64,000 nucleotides of DNA from Thalassospira tepidiphila MCCC 1A03514 (GCF_001662875.1 NZ_JPVZ01000013.1:1-64000), one strand, 5' to 3'. Shown: positions 38,103 through 47,356, counted from the first letter of the stretch. Notes: generated by a model not told the origin, from the letters alone. Numbers and translations: made by a program.

Positions 38103-39014
38103 TTATTGGGAAATGCTGCGATATTTCGCAGGTGTCAGCCCGGTAAAGCGGCTAAACCGCGTGGTCAGATGGGCCTGACTGGAAAAGCCGGTCTCAAGTG
38201 CGATTTCGGCAACCGGCGCGCTGCCATCACGCAGCATATGCATTGCGCGTTCGATCCGGCGGCGCAGAACGAATTGATGTGGCGCTTCACCCACGGTTTT
38301 GCGGAACATGCGGGCAAAGTGATAGGCCGACAAATCAGCAACCTCTGCCAGTTCTTCAATGGTTAGCGGCTGGTCAAGGTTGGCATCGACAAAATCAAAT
38401 ACCCGACGTTTGATCACCGGCGACAACCCGCCGCGGACCTTGAAACCAAGATCACGGCGCGTTGAGTAACTGCGCAGCATATGGCCCATCAAAAGCTGTC
38501 CGGCATTCGACATCGCCATCCGATCGGCGGGCACATCCCAATCAAGCGGCAGCATTGCTTGCCGCACAGTCTGTTCGATCAGCGGATCAAGGAAAAACGT
38601 CTTTTCCGGGACTTCGACCGCATTGGGTTCAATGTCAAAGGCCTCGACCACGGCGCGTTCCCAGGCGGCATGCGGAATATAAACGTGAAACAGCTCCACC
38701 TCGCCATGCACCAGCCAGTCCGATGTCAGATAGGCCGGCATCAAACAACACCGACCGGGGCCACCGCCACTCATCGGGTCTGCGCCGATCTTGCGCTGAA
38801 TGCCCGTACCGCCATTGACATAGAGGCTGATGGTGTGGTGATCAGGATCGGTATAGCGGGTCAGGACATCTGCCTTGCGCCGCCAGTGGGCCGCCGAGAT
38901 GCTTTCGCCGAAATCACCCGCGCGCAACAGGTTCGCATCCCCAATCAATTGATTGAAGACTTCAAACTTCTGATAGCGCCCGTTGGGCTGAAAGGCTGAT
39001 GCGGTCTCTGCCAT
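38103..39014 (-). CDS. AraC-family transcriptional regulator
   Basis: About 303 aa. An N-terminal sensing region (~1-190) of the AraC-binding-like type is followed by the double HTH (~200-300): PLTIEELAEVADLSAYHFARMFRKTVGEAP and APVAEIALETGFSSQAHLTTRFSRFTGLTP, ending in AKYRSISQ. The ATG at 39014 has AGGAACAG upstream. It is 121 bp downstream of the old-yellow-enzyme gene on the same strand, and may share its transcript. A terminator follows. Confidence 0.9.
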   Translation of the reverse strand: MAETASAFQPNGRYQKFEVFNQLIGDANLLRAGDFGESISAAHWRRKADVLTRYTDPDHHTISLYVNGGTGIQRKIGADPMSGGGPGRCCLMPAYLTSDWLVHGEVELFHVYIPHAAWERAVVEAFDIEPNAVEVPEKTFFLDPLIEQTVRQAMLPLDWDVPADRMAMSNAGQLLMGHMLRSYSTRRDLGFKVRGGLSPVIKRRVFDFVDANLDQPLTIEELAEVADLSAYHFARMFRKTVGEAPHQFVLRRRIERAMHMLRDGSAPVAEIALETGFSSQAHLTTRFSRFTGLTPAKYRSISQ

Positions 39015-39135
39015 TTTCTGTTCCTGACATGAAGACCACATCATCGCATTGTGTTTTGGATTTGCAAAGCAATGCGCATGCAACCCTGACCTGTTTTGCG
39101 CAAGAATGTGAAAACGCCGCCCTTCCGCGTAACGA

Positions 39136-40320
39136 TCAAATGTCGAAATGCCGCAACCAAATCCGCGCCCGGTCCGCATCCCGCGCTTCGTAGGCGGCAA
39201 GGACCTGATCCAGATCATCAAATTCCGGCATTTTCATCCGCCCTGCCAGCGCCGTCAGTCGCATGGTGTACCATGCCGTAATGCCGCCAGCCGGCGCATG
39301 ATCAAAACGGGGAAAGACCGGATCATGGTAATCATCGCGTTGCCAGATATGTGGCAGTGCGGGCTCAATTACCAAGGCACGCGCCAGTCCGACGATATCA
39401 ATGACGCCGCTATTCAGCGCCTGCTCTGCCTGTGCACGGGTCTTGAAGCCACCGGTCAACATCAGGGGCTTGGTGGTAACCTTGCGGGCCCGCTTGGCAA
39501 AATTCATGAAATAAGGCCCGCCGCCAGCACCGTCAGAGGCCGCCTTTGCCCCCGGAAAATAAGTAACGCCACTGATATCGATCAGATCGATTTTGGTTTG
39601 ATCAAGCGCGGTAACGACGGCCAGTGCATCATCTTCGCTTAGGCCACCTTCCAACTGATCGGTGGCATTCAGTTTGACCGCCACGACGAAACCGTGCCCG
39701 ACGGCTGCGCGCACGGCACCAATGGTTTCAAGAAGCAACCGCATGCGATTGGCAATCGACCCGCCATAGTCGTCGCGTCGCCTGTTAAACAGCGGTGAAA
39801 GGAACTGGTTAAGCAAGAAGCCATGGGCCGCGTGAATTTGCACCCCGCCAAACCCGGCCTGCTCAGCAAGCTTGGCGGTTCTTGCAAACCGGGCCGGGAT
39901 TTTACGGATTTCATCATCGGTCAGTGCAGCACATTTCAGCCCCGGAAGATCAAGCGCACTCGGCCCCTTTGGCGTGCTGGTCGGGGCAAAGGCAAGTGCC
40001 CCGGCATGCCCCAGTTGTAGCCAAAGGTTACTGCCCTTTGCCGCACCCTGCCGGGCAAGCGCACGGAACCGATTAAGGTCGGCATTGTCATCGAGCACAA
40101 GATTACCGGGCTTCTCGGCATATCCCGGTTGCGCCTGTACTTCACCGATGATCGACACCCCCACCCCACCCTCGGCCCAGCGGCGGTAAAGCCGGTTCTG
40201 GGCTTTGGTCGGGTGGCCGGTGCCATCGCCAAGCGAGTCCGACATTGCCGATTTCGCAATCCGGTTCTTGAGGATGACACCACTTGGCAGCTCCAATGGT
40301 CTGAATAATGGGTTTTCCAA
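39136..40320 (-). CDS. Old yellow enzyme-family NADH:flavin oxidoreductase
   Basis: About 394 aa FMN-binding TIM barrel. Signatures include NPLFRPLELPSGVILKNRIA, LQLGHAGALA, GVQIHAAHGFLLNQF, SPLFNRRRDDYGGSIANRMR and LMLTGGFKTRAQAE. Members reduce enones, quinones or toxic electrophiles. The TTG at 40320 is favoured: it gives the family-typical start, has AAGGA nine bases upstream, and lies 2 bp after the stop of the upstream small gene, so translation is probably coupled. An in-frame TTG at 40353 would give a longer, overlapping reading. Confidence 0.9.
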   Translation of the reverse strand: MENPLFRPLELPSGVILKNRIAKSAMSDSLGDGTGHPTKAQNRLYRRWAEGGVGVSIIGEVQAQPGYAEKPGNLVLDDNADLNRFRALARQGAAKGSNLWLQLGHAGALAFAPTSTPKGPSALDLPGLKCAALTDDEIRKIPARFARTAKLAEQAGFGGVQIHAAHGFLLNQFLSPLFNRRRDDYGGSIANRMRLLLETIGAVRAAVGHGFVVAVKLNATDQLEGGLSEDDALAVVTALDQTKIDLIDISGVTYFPGAKAASDGAGGGPYFMNFAKRARKVTTKPLMLTGGFKTRAQAEQALNSGVIDIVGLARALVIEPALPHIWQRDDYHDPVFPRFDHAPAGGITAWYTMRLTALAGRMKMPEFDDLDQVLAAYEARDADRARIWLRHFDI

Positions 40321-40322
40321 GA

Positions 40323-40595
40323 TCAGTGATCCTTGCGCGACGGGGATGGCCAATTCAAAACCAGTCCCGACAGGACATCCCCCGGTTCGGTGATGTAGGT
40401 GCCATGATTGCGTCGGCTTTCATGCAGTTCCGCCGCACTTAAATGAGATTTGTTGGGTGCGGTGGGGACAGCACGCGAAGATTTGGCGACGATGGCCTTC
40501 TGGATCGCGCGTTCATTTTGCCAGGCTTCAATGGCGGCACGCAGGTGACCGACAAGGCCCAGCGGGGCATGTTCGAAAGATGTGATCGCTTTCAT
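40323..40595 (-). CDS. Small hypothetical protein coupled to the OYE gene
   Basis: A 90-aa protein of unknown function. The N-terminal half resembles a short helical basic region (GLVGHLRAAIEAWQNERAIQ) loosely recalling DUF1127 proteins, and the C-terminal half is LSAAELHESRRNHGTYITEP. The ATG at 40595 has GGAG upstream. Its stop lies 2 bp before the old-yellow-enzyme TTG start. It is divergent from a LysR gene, with a palindrome just in front of its start. Confidence 0.65.
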   Translation of the reverse strand: MKAITSFEHAPLGLVGHLRAAIEAWQNERAIQKAIVAKSSRAVPTAPNKSHLSAAELHESRRNHGTYITEPGDVLSGLVLNWPSPSRKDH

Positions 40596-40628
40596 GATGA
40601 GAATCTCCAATCTGTGTTTATCCAAGAT

Positions 40629-40641
40629 TGAGGATTCCTCA
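40629..40641. promoter_or_regulatory. 13-bp palindrome identical to the core of the TetR operators
   Basis: TGAGGATTCCTCA (six-base arms around T) lies 34 bp upstream of the small gene that leads the OYE operon. The same 13 bases form the centre of the perfect palindrome at 33224-33246. The outer flanks differ. Binding by the TetR protein is an inference. Confidence 0.5.
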
Positions 40642-40755
40642 TTGATTAATCAAACGAGAAGATCTAATCTCATCTATTAGAAAATCTCACAACATAAGTT
40701 TCGCGCTATTACTGCGAAACGCACCCATCGCGTTCCTTTTACCAAGAGGCCGATC

Positions 40756-41655
40756 ATGAATTCTCCGACAAGCGTTGTTCACAATCTTGATCTCGATCTT
40801 GCCCGGACGTTTGTCGCGATCTGCGAGACTGGCAATTTTTCACGCGCAGCCGAAAAGGTTCATCGCAGTGCGTCGGCGATCAGCCTTCAGGTCAAAAAGC
40901 TTGAAACCATGGTCGGGCGGGAATTGTTCAAACGCGAAACCCGCAAGGTCACCATGACCGAGGATGGCGAGGTTTTGCTGGGTTATGCACGGCGTTTGCT
41001 TAAACTTAATGACGAGGCGATGTCGCATTTCCATGCCCCGGAATTTGCCGGCACCGTGCGGCTGGGTGTGCCCAATGACACCGGCATCGTTGCCATTCCC
41101 GAAATCCTCAAACGGTTTGCGCAAACCCATCCGCATGTTGATATCGACGTCAATCTGGGTCCGACCCGCACCCTGCGTCAGGCCATCCATAAAGGCGATC
41201 TGGATATCGCAGTCTTCAGTTTTGATGCGGAGCTTGATCGCCAACCGCCCATCCATGCTGAACCGCTGGTCTGGCTGGGGGCGCGTCATGGCAGTGCGAT
41301 TGACAAACGCCCCCTGCCGGTATCGATGGCCGAACCCGGTTGTTACTGGCGGACCATGGCACTGAAGGCGCTTGATGATGCCGGGGTAAATTACCGCATC
41401 GCCTATACTAGCGAGTTTTGCCAGGCACAGATTGCCGCCGTGCGCGCCGATCTGGCGATTGCGCCGCTTCCGATCAGTGTCATTTCAGATGATCTTGTGC
41501 ATCTTGGCCCGTCGCACGGCCTGCCGGAAATCGGCGAATATCGCATGACCCTGGCCAAGCGTGATGGTCATGGCGCGGTCGAGGAGGCATTGGCCGAACA
41601 TGTAATTGCCGGGTTCCGCAAGATTTCCGAACGCGGCATGCGGGTGTTTGCCTGA
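40756..41655 (+). CDS. LysR-family transcriptional regulator
   Basis: A 299-aa LysR regulator. The winged HTH DLDLARTFVAICETGNFSRA with RSASAISLQVKKLE is at the N-terminus, and the effector domain runs from TVRLGVPNDTGIVAI to GEYRMTLAKRDG. The start ATG lies just before DLDLARTFVAI. It is divergent from the small protein / old-yellow-enzyme / AraC run across 160 bp, so it may regulate it; the palindrome in the gap might equally be its site. Confidence 0.9.
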   Translation: MNSPTSVVHNLDLDLARTFVAICETGNFSRAAEKVHRSASAISLQVKKLETMVGRELFKRETRKVTMTEDGEVLLGYARRLLKLNDEAMSHFHAPEFAGTVRLGVPNDTGIVAIPEILKRFAQTHPHVDIDVNLGPTRTLRQAIHKGDLDIAVFSFDAELDRQPPIHAEPLVWLGARHGSAIDKRPLPVSMAEPGCYWRTMALKALDDAGVNYRIAYTSEFCQAQIAAVRADLAIAPLPISVISDDLVHLGPSHGLPEIGEYRMTLAKRDGHGAVEEALAEHVIAGFRKISERGMRVFA

Positions 41656-41735
41656 TCACCTAGGCATCAAAGCCCCCTGTTGTGCCCCATATAGGGCAGT
41701 CATTGCCCGCCGTGACATCACGAAACTCACGCAAT

Positions 41736-41763
41736 CACAGGTGTGAACTCAGCCACACCTGTG
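41736..41763. promoter_or_regulatory. Perfect 10-bp inverted repeat upstream of the liv operon
   Basis: CACAGGTGTG-aactcagc-CACACCTGTG, lying 81 bp after the LysR stop and 150 bp before the liv substrate-binding gene. No T tract follows, so it is either an operator or a transcript-end hairpin. A second short dyad, TAACTT-a-AAGTTA, lies at 41822-41834, and a TATACT -10-like box at 41863-41868. Confidence 0.5.
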
Positions 41764-41912
41764 TTCGCCCATATGGTCGCAAAACCTGCCGCCACCCGCC
41801 CCATATGCAAGAGCGATTTTGTAACTTAAAGTTAAGAAACTGGAAACGCGTTGTGTTTTCTGTATACTGCCCCACGAATATAAAGGCCCAATAAAACAGG
41901 GAAGGCTACACT

Positions 41913-43109
41913 ATGGGAAAACTCTCTACCCTCCTCTTCTCGGCAGCCCTTTCGACGGCTGTCGTCGCAGGCGCATCTGCACAGGAACAGGTAAAGATCG
42001 GCATGCTGCAAGGCTTCACCGGCCCGACGGAATCACTCGTCAAGCCGATGGCACTTGGCGGCGAATTGGCCATTAAGGAAGTTTCCGACAGCGGCCTGCT
42101 GCTTGGCGGGCGTGAAGTTGTTTCGGTACGCGGTGACAGTACCTGTATCGACGCAGCAGCAGCCACCGCGGCGGCTGATCGTCTTGTGACGTCTGATGGC
42201 GTTCACGGCATTAACGGTGCGACCTGCTCTGGCGCGACCACGGCCATCCTGAACAACGTTGTCCGCGCAAACGGCATCGTGATGATTTCGCCGTCGGCAA
42301 CCTCGCCGGCGCTGAGCGAAATCGAAGATGACGGTTACTTCTTCCGTACCGCACCGTCGGACGCACGTCAGGGCCAGATCATTGCTGAAATCCTTGATCG
42401 TCGCGGCATCAAATCGGCTGCGCTGACCTATACCAACAACGACTATGGCAAGGGTCTTGCTGACGCCATTCAGGCGGCATACGAAGCAAAAGGCGGCAAA
42501 ATCACCGCCGTTGCAGCCCATGAAGATGGCAAGGCCGACTATTCTGCTGAAATCGGCACACTGGCATCTGCCGGTGGTGAAGTTCTGATTGTTGCCGGTT
42601 ACCTTGACCAAGGCGGCAAAGGCATCATCCAGGCATCGCTTGATACCGGTGCGTTCGACAAGTTCGTCCTGCCGGACGGCATGGTTGGTGAAGCGCTGAC
42701 CGATAACTTCGGTGATATGCTTGATGGCTCGATCGGCACCAACCCGGGTACTGACAGCCCGGGCGCGTCCATGCTGGCCGAACTGGCATCAGGCAAGGGC
42801 TTCAAGGGTGATGACCCTTATGTCCCCGAAGCATATGATGCATCTGCCCTGCTTCTGCTGGCCATGCAGTCGGCTGGTTCGACGGATAGTGCTGTCTACA
42901 AAGACCATATCCTGAAAGTTGCCAATGCACCGGGTGAGAAAATCTATCCGGGTGAACTGGCCAAGGCGCTTCAGATCCTCGCCGATGGTGGTGACATCGA
43001 CTATGTCGGTGGTACCGCGCTCGAACTGATCGAGCCGGGCGAGTCCGCTGGTAGCTTCCGTGAAACGGAAATCAAGGGCGGCAAGTGGGAAACGGAGATG
43101 TACCACTAA
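41913..43109 (+). CDS. livJ: Branched-chain amino acid ABC transporter substrate-binding protein
   Basis: A 398-aa periplasmic protein of the HAAT family. Signal peptide LSTLLFSAALSTAVVAGASA then mature EQVKIGMLQGFTGPTESL. Family features include GVHGINGATCSGATTAIL, MISPSATSP and FFRTAPSDARQGQIIAEIL, with a periplasmic-binding fold through the C-terminus. It delivers leucine/isoleucine/valine or related amino acids to the permease encoded downstream; the exact ligand is not certain. First and probably most abundant gene product of the operon; a stem-loop follows it. Confidence 0.93.
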   Translation: MGKLSTLLFSAALSTAVVAGASAQEQVKIGMLQGFTGPTESLVKPMALGGELAIKEVSDSGLLLGGREVVSVRGDSTCIDAAAATAAADRLVTSDGVHGINGATCSGATTAILNNVVRANGIVMISPSATSPALSEIEDDGYFFRTAPSDARQGQIIAEILDRRGIKSAALTYTNNDYGKGLADAIQAAYEAKGGKITAVAAHEDGKADYSAEIGTLASAGGEVLIVAGYLDQGGKGIIQASLDTGAFDKFVLPDGMVGEALTDNFGDMLDGSIGTNPGTDSPGASMLAELASGKGFKGDDPYVPEAYDASALLLLAMQSAGSTDSAVYKDHILKVANAPGEKIYPGELAKALQILADGGDIDYVGGTALELIEPGESAGSFRETEIKGGKWETEMYH

Positions 43110-43139
43110 GCCGATCATCCTTTGATCGCTAACGACGCT

Positions 43140-43173
43140 GGAACTGTCAGAGACTTCGGTTTCTGGCAGTTCC
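43140..43173 (+). promoter_or_regulatory. Stem-loop between livJ-like and livG genes
   Basis: GGAACTG-t-CAGA / TCTG-g-CAGTTCC inverted repeat with a 10-nt loop and no T tract. Such hairpins after the binding-protein gene commonly stabilise the upstream message or reduce read-through; here that is inferred. Confidence 0.6.
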
Positions 43174-43250
43174 TCTATTACCGGGCTGTCACTGCAATAT
43201 TTGGTTGATCTCCCCGGTACAGAACGCATGACAAGGGTCAAAAACTCCCA

Positions 43251-44033
43251 ATGATACGGGTCGAAAACATCGCCAAGAATTTCGGCGGCATTCAGGCAGT
43301 CGATGGCGTATCGCTATCCATTGAAAAAGGCTCCATCACCGGCCTGATCGGGCCGAATGGTGCCGGTAAAACAACATTGTTCAATATTATTGCGGGCGTC
43401 TTTCCGCCGTCTTCGGGGAAAATATTCCTTGATGACGAAGACGTAACCCACCTTGAACCGCACGAACTTTTCCACAAGGGCCTTTTGCGAACCTTCCAGA
43501 TTGCGCACGAATTCTCGACACTGAGTGTGCTGGACAATCTGATGGTGGTTCCGGGCAACCAGCCGGGCGAACAATTGCGCCATAGCTGGTTTAACTATTC
43601 CCGCGTCAAAGAAATCGAAGCCCAAAACTACGAGCGCGCGCTTGAGGTGATCGATTTCCTTGAGATTGACCATATCAAGCATGAGTTGGCGGGCAATCTT
43701 TCCGGCGGGCAGAAAAAACTGCTGGAACTGGGCCGCACCATGATGGTCGAACCCAAGATCGTCTTTCTTGATGAAGTTGGTGCCGGCGTGAACCGTACGC
43801 TGCTTAATACCATTGCGACCTCGATAAAGCGCCTCAATGAAGAGCGCGACTATACCTTCTGCCTGATCGAACATGACATGGATTTCATTGCCAGCCTGTG
43901 TGATCCCGTGATCGTCATGGCCGAGGGCAAGGTCCTGACCCAGGGTACGATCGAAGAGGTCAAGAATAACGAGGAGGTCATCGAGGCCTATCTCGGCACA
44001 GGTCGCAAGCATGAACGGAAGGTGCCGTCATGA
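43251..44033 (+). CDS. livG: ABC transporter ATP-binding protein LivG-type
   Basis: A 260-aa ATPase. Walker A is GPNGAGKTTL, the ABC signature LSGGQKKLLELG, and Walker B FLDEVGAGVN, in which the usual Pro-Ala is replaced by Val-Gly. The switch His is in LIEHDMDF. It pairs with LivF on the inner face of the membrane and drives uptake through LivHM. The stop overlaps the livF start (ATGA). Confidence 0.95.
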   Translation: MIRVENIAKNFGGIQAVDGVSLSIEKGSITGLIGPNGAGKTTLFNIIAGVFPPSSGKIFLDDEDVTHLEPHELFHKGLLRTFQIAHEFSTLSVLDNLMVVPGNQPGEQLRHSWFNYSRVKEIEAQNYERALEVIDFLEIDHIKHELAGNLSGGQKKLLELGRTMMVEPKIVFLDEVGAGVNRTLLNTIATSIKRLNEERDYTFCLIEHDMDFIASLCDPVIVMAEGKVLTQGTIEEVKNNEEVIEAYLGTGRKHERKVPS

Positions 44034-44737
44034 GTTTCTTAAGCGCAACCGGCATGACCGGCGGCTATGGCGGCAGTGATATCCTTCATGACTGCACGAT
44101 TACCGTTGAAAAGGGCGAGATCGCCGTTGTTGTCGGCCCCAATGGTGCCGGTAAATCAACCGCGATGAAGGCAGTGTTCGGCATGCTGAACCTGCGTGAA
44201 GGGTCGGTGGTTCTGGATGGCAAGGATATTACCAACCTCGCCCCGCAGGAACGCGTGCCCGAGGGCATGGGCTTTGTGCCCCAGAACCGCAACGTCTTCG
44301 TTTCGATGACGGTCGAGGAAAACCTCGATATGGGGGCCTTCATCCGCAAGGACGACAAGATCGAGGAAACCAAACAACAGATTTTCGATCTGTTCCCGAT
44401 CCTTGGCGAAAAACGCAATCAGCCCGCAGGCGAGCTTTCCGGTGGTCAACGCCAGCAAGTGGCGGTTGGCCGGGCACTTATGACCCAGCCAAAGCTGCTT
44501 ATGCTCGATGAGCCGACCGCGGGTGTTTCGCCCATCGTGATGGATGAATTGTTCGACAAGATCGTGGAAGTCGCCAGAACCGGCGTCGCCATTCTGATGG
44601 TTGAACAAAATGCCCGTCAGGCGCTTGAGATCGCCGATCACGGGTTTGTCCTGGTGCAGGGACGCAACCGGTTCACCGATACGGGCGAAGCCCTTCTCGC
44701 CAACGAAGAAGTTCGCCGCTCCTTCCTGGGCGGCTAA
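44030..44737 (+). CDS. livF: ABC transporter ATP-binding protein LivF-type
   Basis: A 235-aa ATPase with Walker A VGPNGAGKST, signature ELSGGQRQQVAVGRAL, Walker B LLMLDEPTAGVSP and switch VEQNARQAL. It is the second nucleotide-binding subunit of the branched-chain amino acid transporter. It overlaps livG by four bases and precedes livH by 12 bp. Confidence 0.96.
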   Translation: MSFLSATGMTGGYGGSDILHDCTITVEKGEIAVVVGPNGAGKSTAMKAVFGMLNLREGSVVLDGKDITNLAPQERVPEGMGFVPQNRNVFVSMTVEENLDMGAFIRKDDKIEETKQQIFDLFPILGEKRNQPAGELSGGQRQQVAVGRALMTQPKLLMLDEPTAGVSPIVMDELFDKIVEVARTGVAILMVEQNARQALEIADHGFVLVQGRNRFTDTGEALLANEEVRRSFLGG

Positions 44738-44749
44738 GTGGGGACTTGA

Positions 44750-45760
44750 ATGGAAATTCTTAACGCACTCGCGCTGTTTACCAATTTTGTGGTCGTTCCG
44801 GCGACTGCCTATGGTGCACAGCTCGCCCTTGGGGCGCTTGGCGTCACACTTATTTTCGGCATCCTGCGCTTTGCGAACTTTGCGCATGGCGAGTTGATGT
44901 CATTTGGCACCATGATCACGATTTTGGTCACTTGGTTCCTGCAAAATATGGGCGTTTCTATCGACCCCTTCCCGACCGCCCTTCTGGCGTTGCCGATCGG
45001 GGTACTCGCCGCCATCAGCATGGCGCTTGTCATGGATCGGATGGTGTTTCGCTTTTATCGCAAGCAGCGCTCAAACCCGATTGTCTTTGCCATTGTTTCG
45101 GTCGGCGTGATGTTCCTGATTGCCGGCATTATCCGTATCGTCATCGGCCCGGCCGATCAAAGCTTTGCCGACGGGGAGCGTTTTATCATTGGCGCGATTG
45201 ATTCACGCCGTGCACTTGGCCTTGATGAAGGTATTGCGATCAAGCAAAGCCAGTTGATCACGGTTGTTGTCACGGCCATTGTCGTTGCCTGGCTGTTCTG
45301 GTTCTTGCAGAAAACCCGGTCGGGCAAGGCCATGCGCGCCTATTCCGATGACGAGGATCTGGCGCTGCTGTCGGGGATCAACCCGGAACGTGTGGTGATG
45401 ATCTGCTGGATTATTGCCGCGGCACTGGCGGCCATTGCCGGCACGCTGTATGGCCTTGATAAGACCTACAAGCCGTTCATCTTCTTGCAAATTCTGCTTC
45501 CGATCTTTGCAGCCACCATTCTGGGCGGCATCGGGCAACCGGTCGGCGCGATTTTGGGCGCGTTCATTGTTGCCTTCTCCGAGGTGACGGTGACCTATGC
45601 CTTCAAGAAGTTCCTGACCTATCTTGGCCCGACGGATTGGGCGCCGGACGGGCTCGTGCAACTTCTGTCGACGGACTACAAGTTTGCAGTCTCCTTCATC
45701 ATTCTGGTCGCGGTTCTTCTGATCCGGCCAACCGGTATTATTCGTGGGAAAGTGATATGA
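44750..45760 (+). CDS. livH: ABC transporter permease LivH-type
   Basis: A 336-aa membrane protein with about 8-9 hydrophobic segments. The opening GALGVTLIFGILRFANFAHGE is the hallmark of LivH permeases, and the end ILLIRPTGIIRGKVI is typical. The central AFIVAFSEVTV region precedes the final helices. Its stop overlaps the livM start by ATGA, indicating translational coupling. Confidence 0.95.
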   Translation: MEILNALALFTNFVVVPATAYGAQLALGALGVTLIFGILRFANFAHGELMSFGTMITILVTWFLQNMGVSIDPFPTALLALPIGVLAAISMALVMDRMVFRFYRKQRSNPIVFAIVSVGVMFLIAGIIRIVIGPADQSFADGERFIIGAIDSRRALGLDEGIAIKQSQLITVVVTAIVVAWLFWFLQKTRSGKAMRAYSDDEDLALLSGINPERVVMICWIIAAALAAIAGTLYGLDKTYKPFIFLQILLPIFAATILGGIGQPVGAILGAFIVAFSEVTVTYAFKKFLTYLGPTDWAPDGLVQLLSTDYKFAVSFIILVAVLLIRPTGIIRGKVI

Positions 45761-47088
45761 CGAAGAGAGTTGCGCTCCTATATGGCCTGATGTGCCTGGT
45801 GTTGATCGCGATCGGCTTTCTTCAAAGCTGGAATGTCGCCTTTGGCATCTTCAATCTTTGTGTGATTTCTGCGGTGATGGCGCTCGGCGTCAATATGCAG
45901 TGGGGCTATGCCGGCCTGTTTAATGTCGGTGTGATGGGCTTTACAGCCCTTGGTGGCTTGACCGCCGTTCTGGTCTCGATGCCTCCTGTGGGCGAAGCCT
46001 GGGCTGCTGCTGGCGGGGATATTGCCCTTTCCTTGCTGAGCCTTGCTGCGACCATTGTTGCAGTCATTTACGCCCGCCGCTTTGTTCACCCGGCATTGAA
46101 GCTTCCGGTCACGCTTGTTCTTTTGCTGGCGGGCTACTTCCTGATCGGGGTGTTCTTTGGTCCGGCGACCGATGCGATTGAAAGCATCGACCCGGCGCTC
46201 AGCGGTTATCTTGGTGGTGCGGGCTTACCCGTTCTTGTCGCCTGGCCGCTTGCCGGTTTGGTGGCCGCTGGTGGCGGTTGGCTGATCGGGCGGATCGCGC
46301 TTGGCCTGCGGGCCGATTATCTGGCGATTGCCACCCTAGGCATTTCCGAGATCATCATTGCGATCATCAAGTACGAAGAATGGCTGTCGCGCGGGGTCAA
46401 GAACGTCACCGGCATTCCACGCCCGGTGCCCTATGAAGTCGACCTGATCGAAAGCGAATGGTTCATCAGCCTGGCCAACTTCTTTGGTGCAACCGAGATT
46501 TCCGATGCCGCCAGCCTGTTTGTCAAACTGTGCTATGCGGTGCTGTTTGTCATCGTGCTTGCGATCATAATGTGGTTTGCCGAACGCGCATTGAAGTCGC
46601 CGTGGGGCCGCATGATGCGTGCCATTCGTGACAACCGCGATGCGGCAGCCGCGATGGGCAAGGATGTCAAACGTCGTCACCTTCAGACCTTTGTTCTGGG
46701 CTGTGCGGTGTGCGGGATTGCCGGTGCGATGCTAACTACGCTTGATGGTCAGTTAACGCCAACCAGTTACATTCCGCTGCGCTACACCTTCCTGATCTGG
46801 GTGATGGTGATCCTCGGTGGGTCTGGCAACAACTGGGGCTCGATCCTGGGTGGCTTTATCATCTGGTTCCTTTGGGTCGAGGCAGAGCCGTTTGGCAACT
46901 GGTTCATGTCAACGATCACCGCCCCGCTTGGCGAAGGATCGGAGCTTGCCCAGCACCTGGTCGCCGGTGCGGCCTATATGCGCTATCTGATGATGGGGGC
47001 GATCCTTTTGATCGTTATGCGGTTTGCGCCAAAGGGACTGATCCCCGAGGCCACCAACCGATCAACAGCAATGACGCGGTCTTCCTGA
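45757..47088 (+). CDS. livM: ABC transporter permease LivM-type
   Basis: A 443-aa membrane protein, longer than the classical LivM (~320-420 aa). Family motifs are MALGVNMQWGYAGLFNVGVMGFTALGG, LGLRADYLAIATLGISEII, and MRAIRDNRDAAAAMGKDVKRRHLQTF, ending RFAPKGLIPEATNRS. The ATG at 45757 overlaps the livH stop; an upstream in-frame reading from 45637 would run through livH and is not credible. The operon ends at a strong terminator. Confidence 0.94.
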   Translation: MTKRVALLYGLMCLVLIAIGFLQSWNVAFGIFNLCVISAVMALGVNMQWGYAGLFNVGVMGFTALGGLTAVLVSMPPVGEAWAAAGGDIALSLLSLAATIVAVIYARRFVHPALKLPVTLVLLLAGYFLIGVFFGPATDAIESIDPALSGYLGGAGLPVLVAWPLAGLVAAGGGWLIGRIALGLRADYLAIATLGISEIIIAIIKYEEWLSRGVKNVTGIPRPVPYEVDLIESEWFISLANFFGATEISDAASLFVKLCYAVLFVIVLAIIMWFAERALKSPWGRMMRAIRDNRDAAAAMGKDVKRRHLQTFVLGCAVCGIAGAMLTTLDGQLTPTSYIPLRYTFLIWVMVILGGSGNNWGSILGGFIIWFLWVEAEPFGNWFMSTITAPLGEGSELAQHLVAGAAYMRYLMMGAILLIVMRFAPKGLIPEATNRSTAMTRSS

Positions 47089-47100
47089 CCAAACATTCAA

Positions 47101-47140
47101 AAGCGGGGCGGATACAATGCAGTATCCGCCCCGTTTTTTT
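47101..47140 (+). terminator. Rho-independent terminator of the liv operon
   Basis: CGGGGCGGATAC / GTATCCGCCCCG perfect 12-bp stem with a 6-nt loop, followed by seven T, 13 bp after livM. Confidence 0.93.
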
Positions 47141-47356
47141 ATGCGGCGAACCCTCCGCAAAAATCCGAAAATACCGCAAGAACGTGAAAGCCACGCGAGG
47201 CTGACTGTGGCCTATTATTGGTTTGCGGATATGCCCCATATATTCGCAAAAGCCCTGATTGGTCCCCGCGCGCTGCCAACCTGCGTGACCAGTTCTGCAT
47301 CACCCGTCACCCTTCGTGCCACCGCCCCTCGCGCACGTGCTGTTTTGAAAGCCCCG

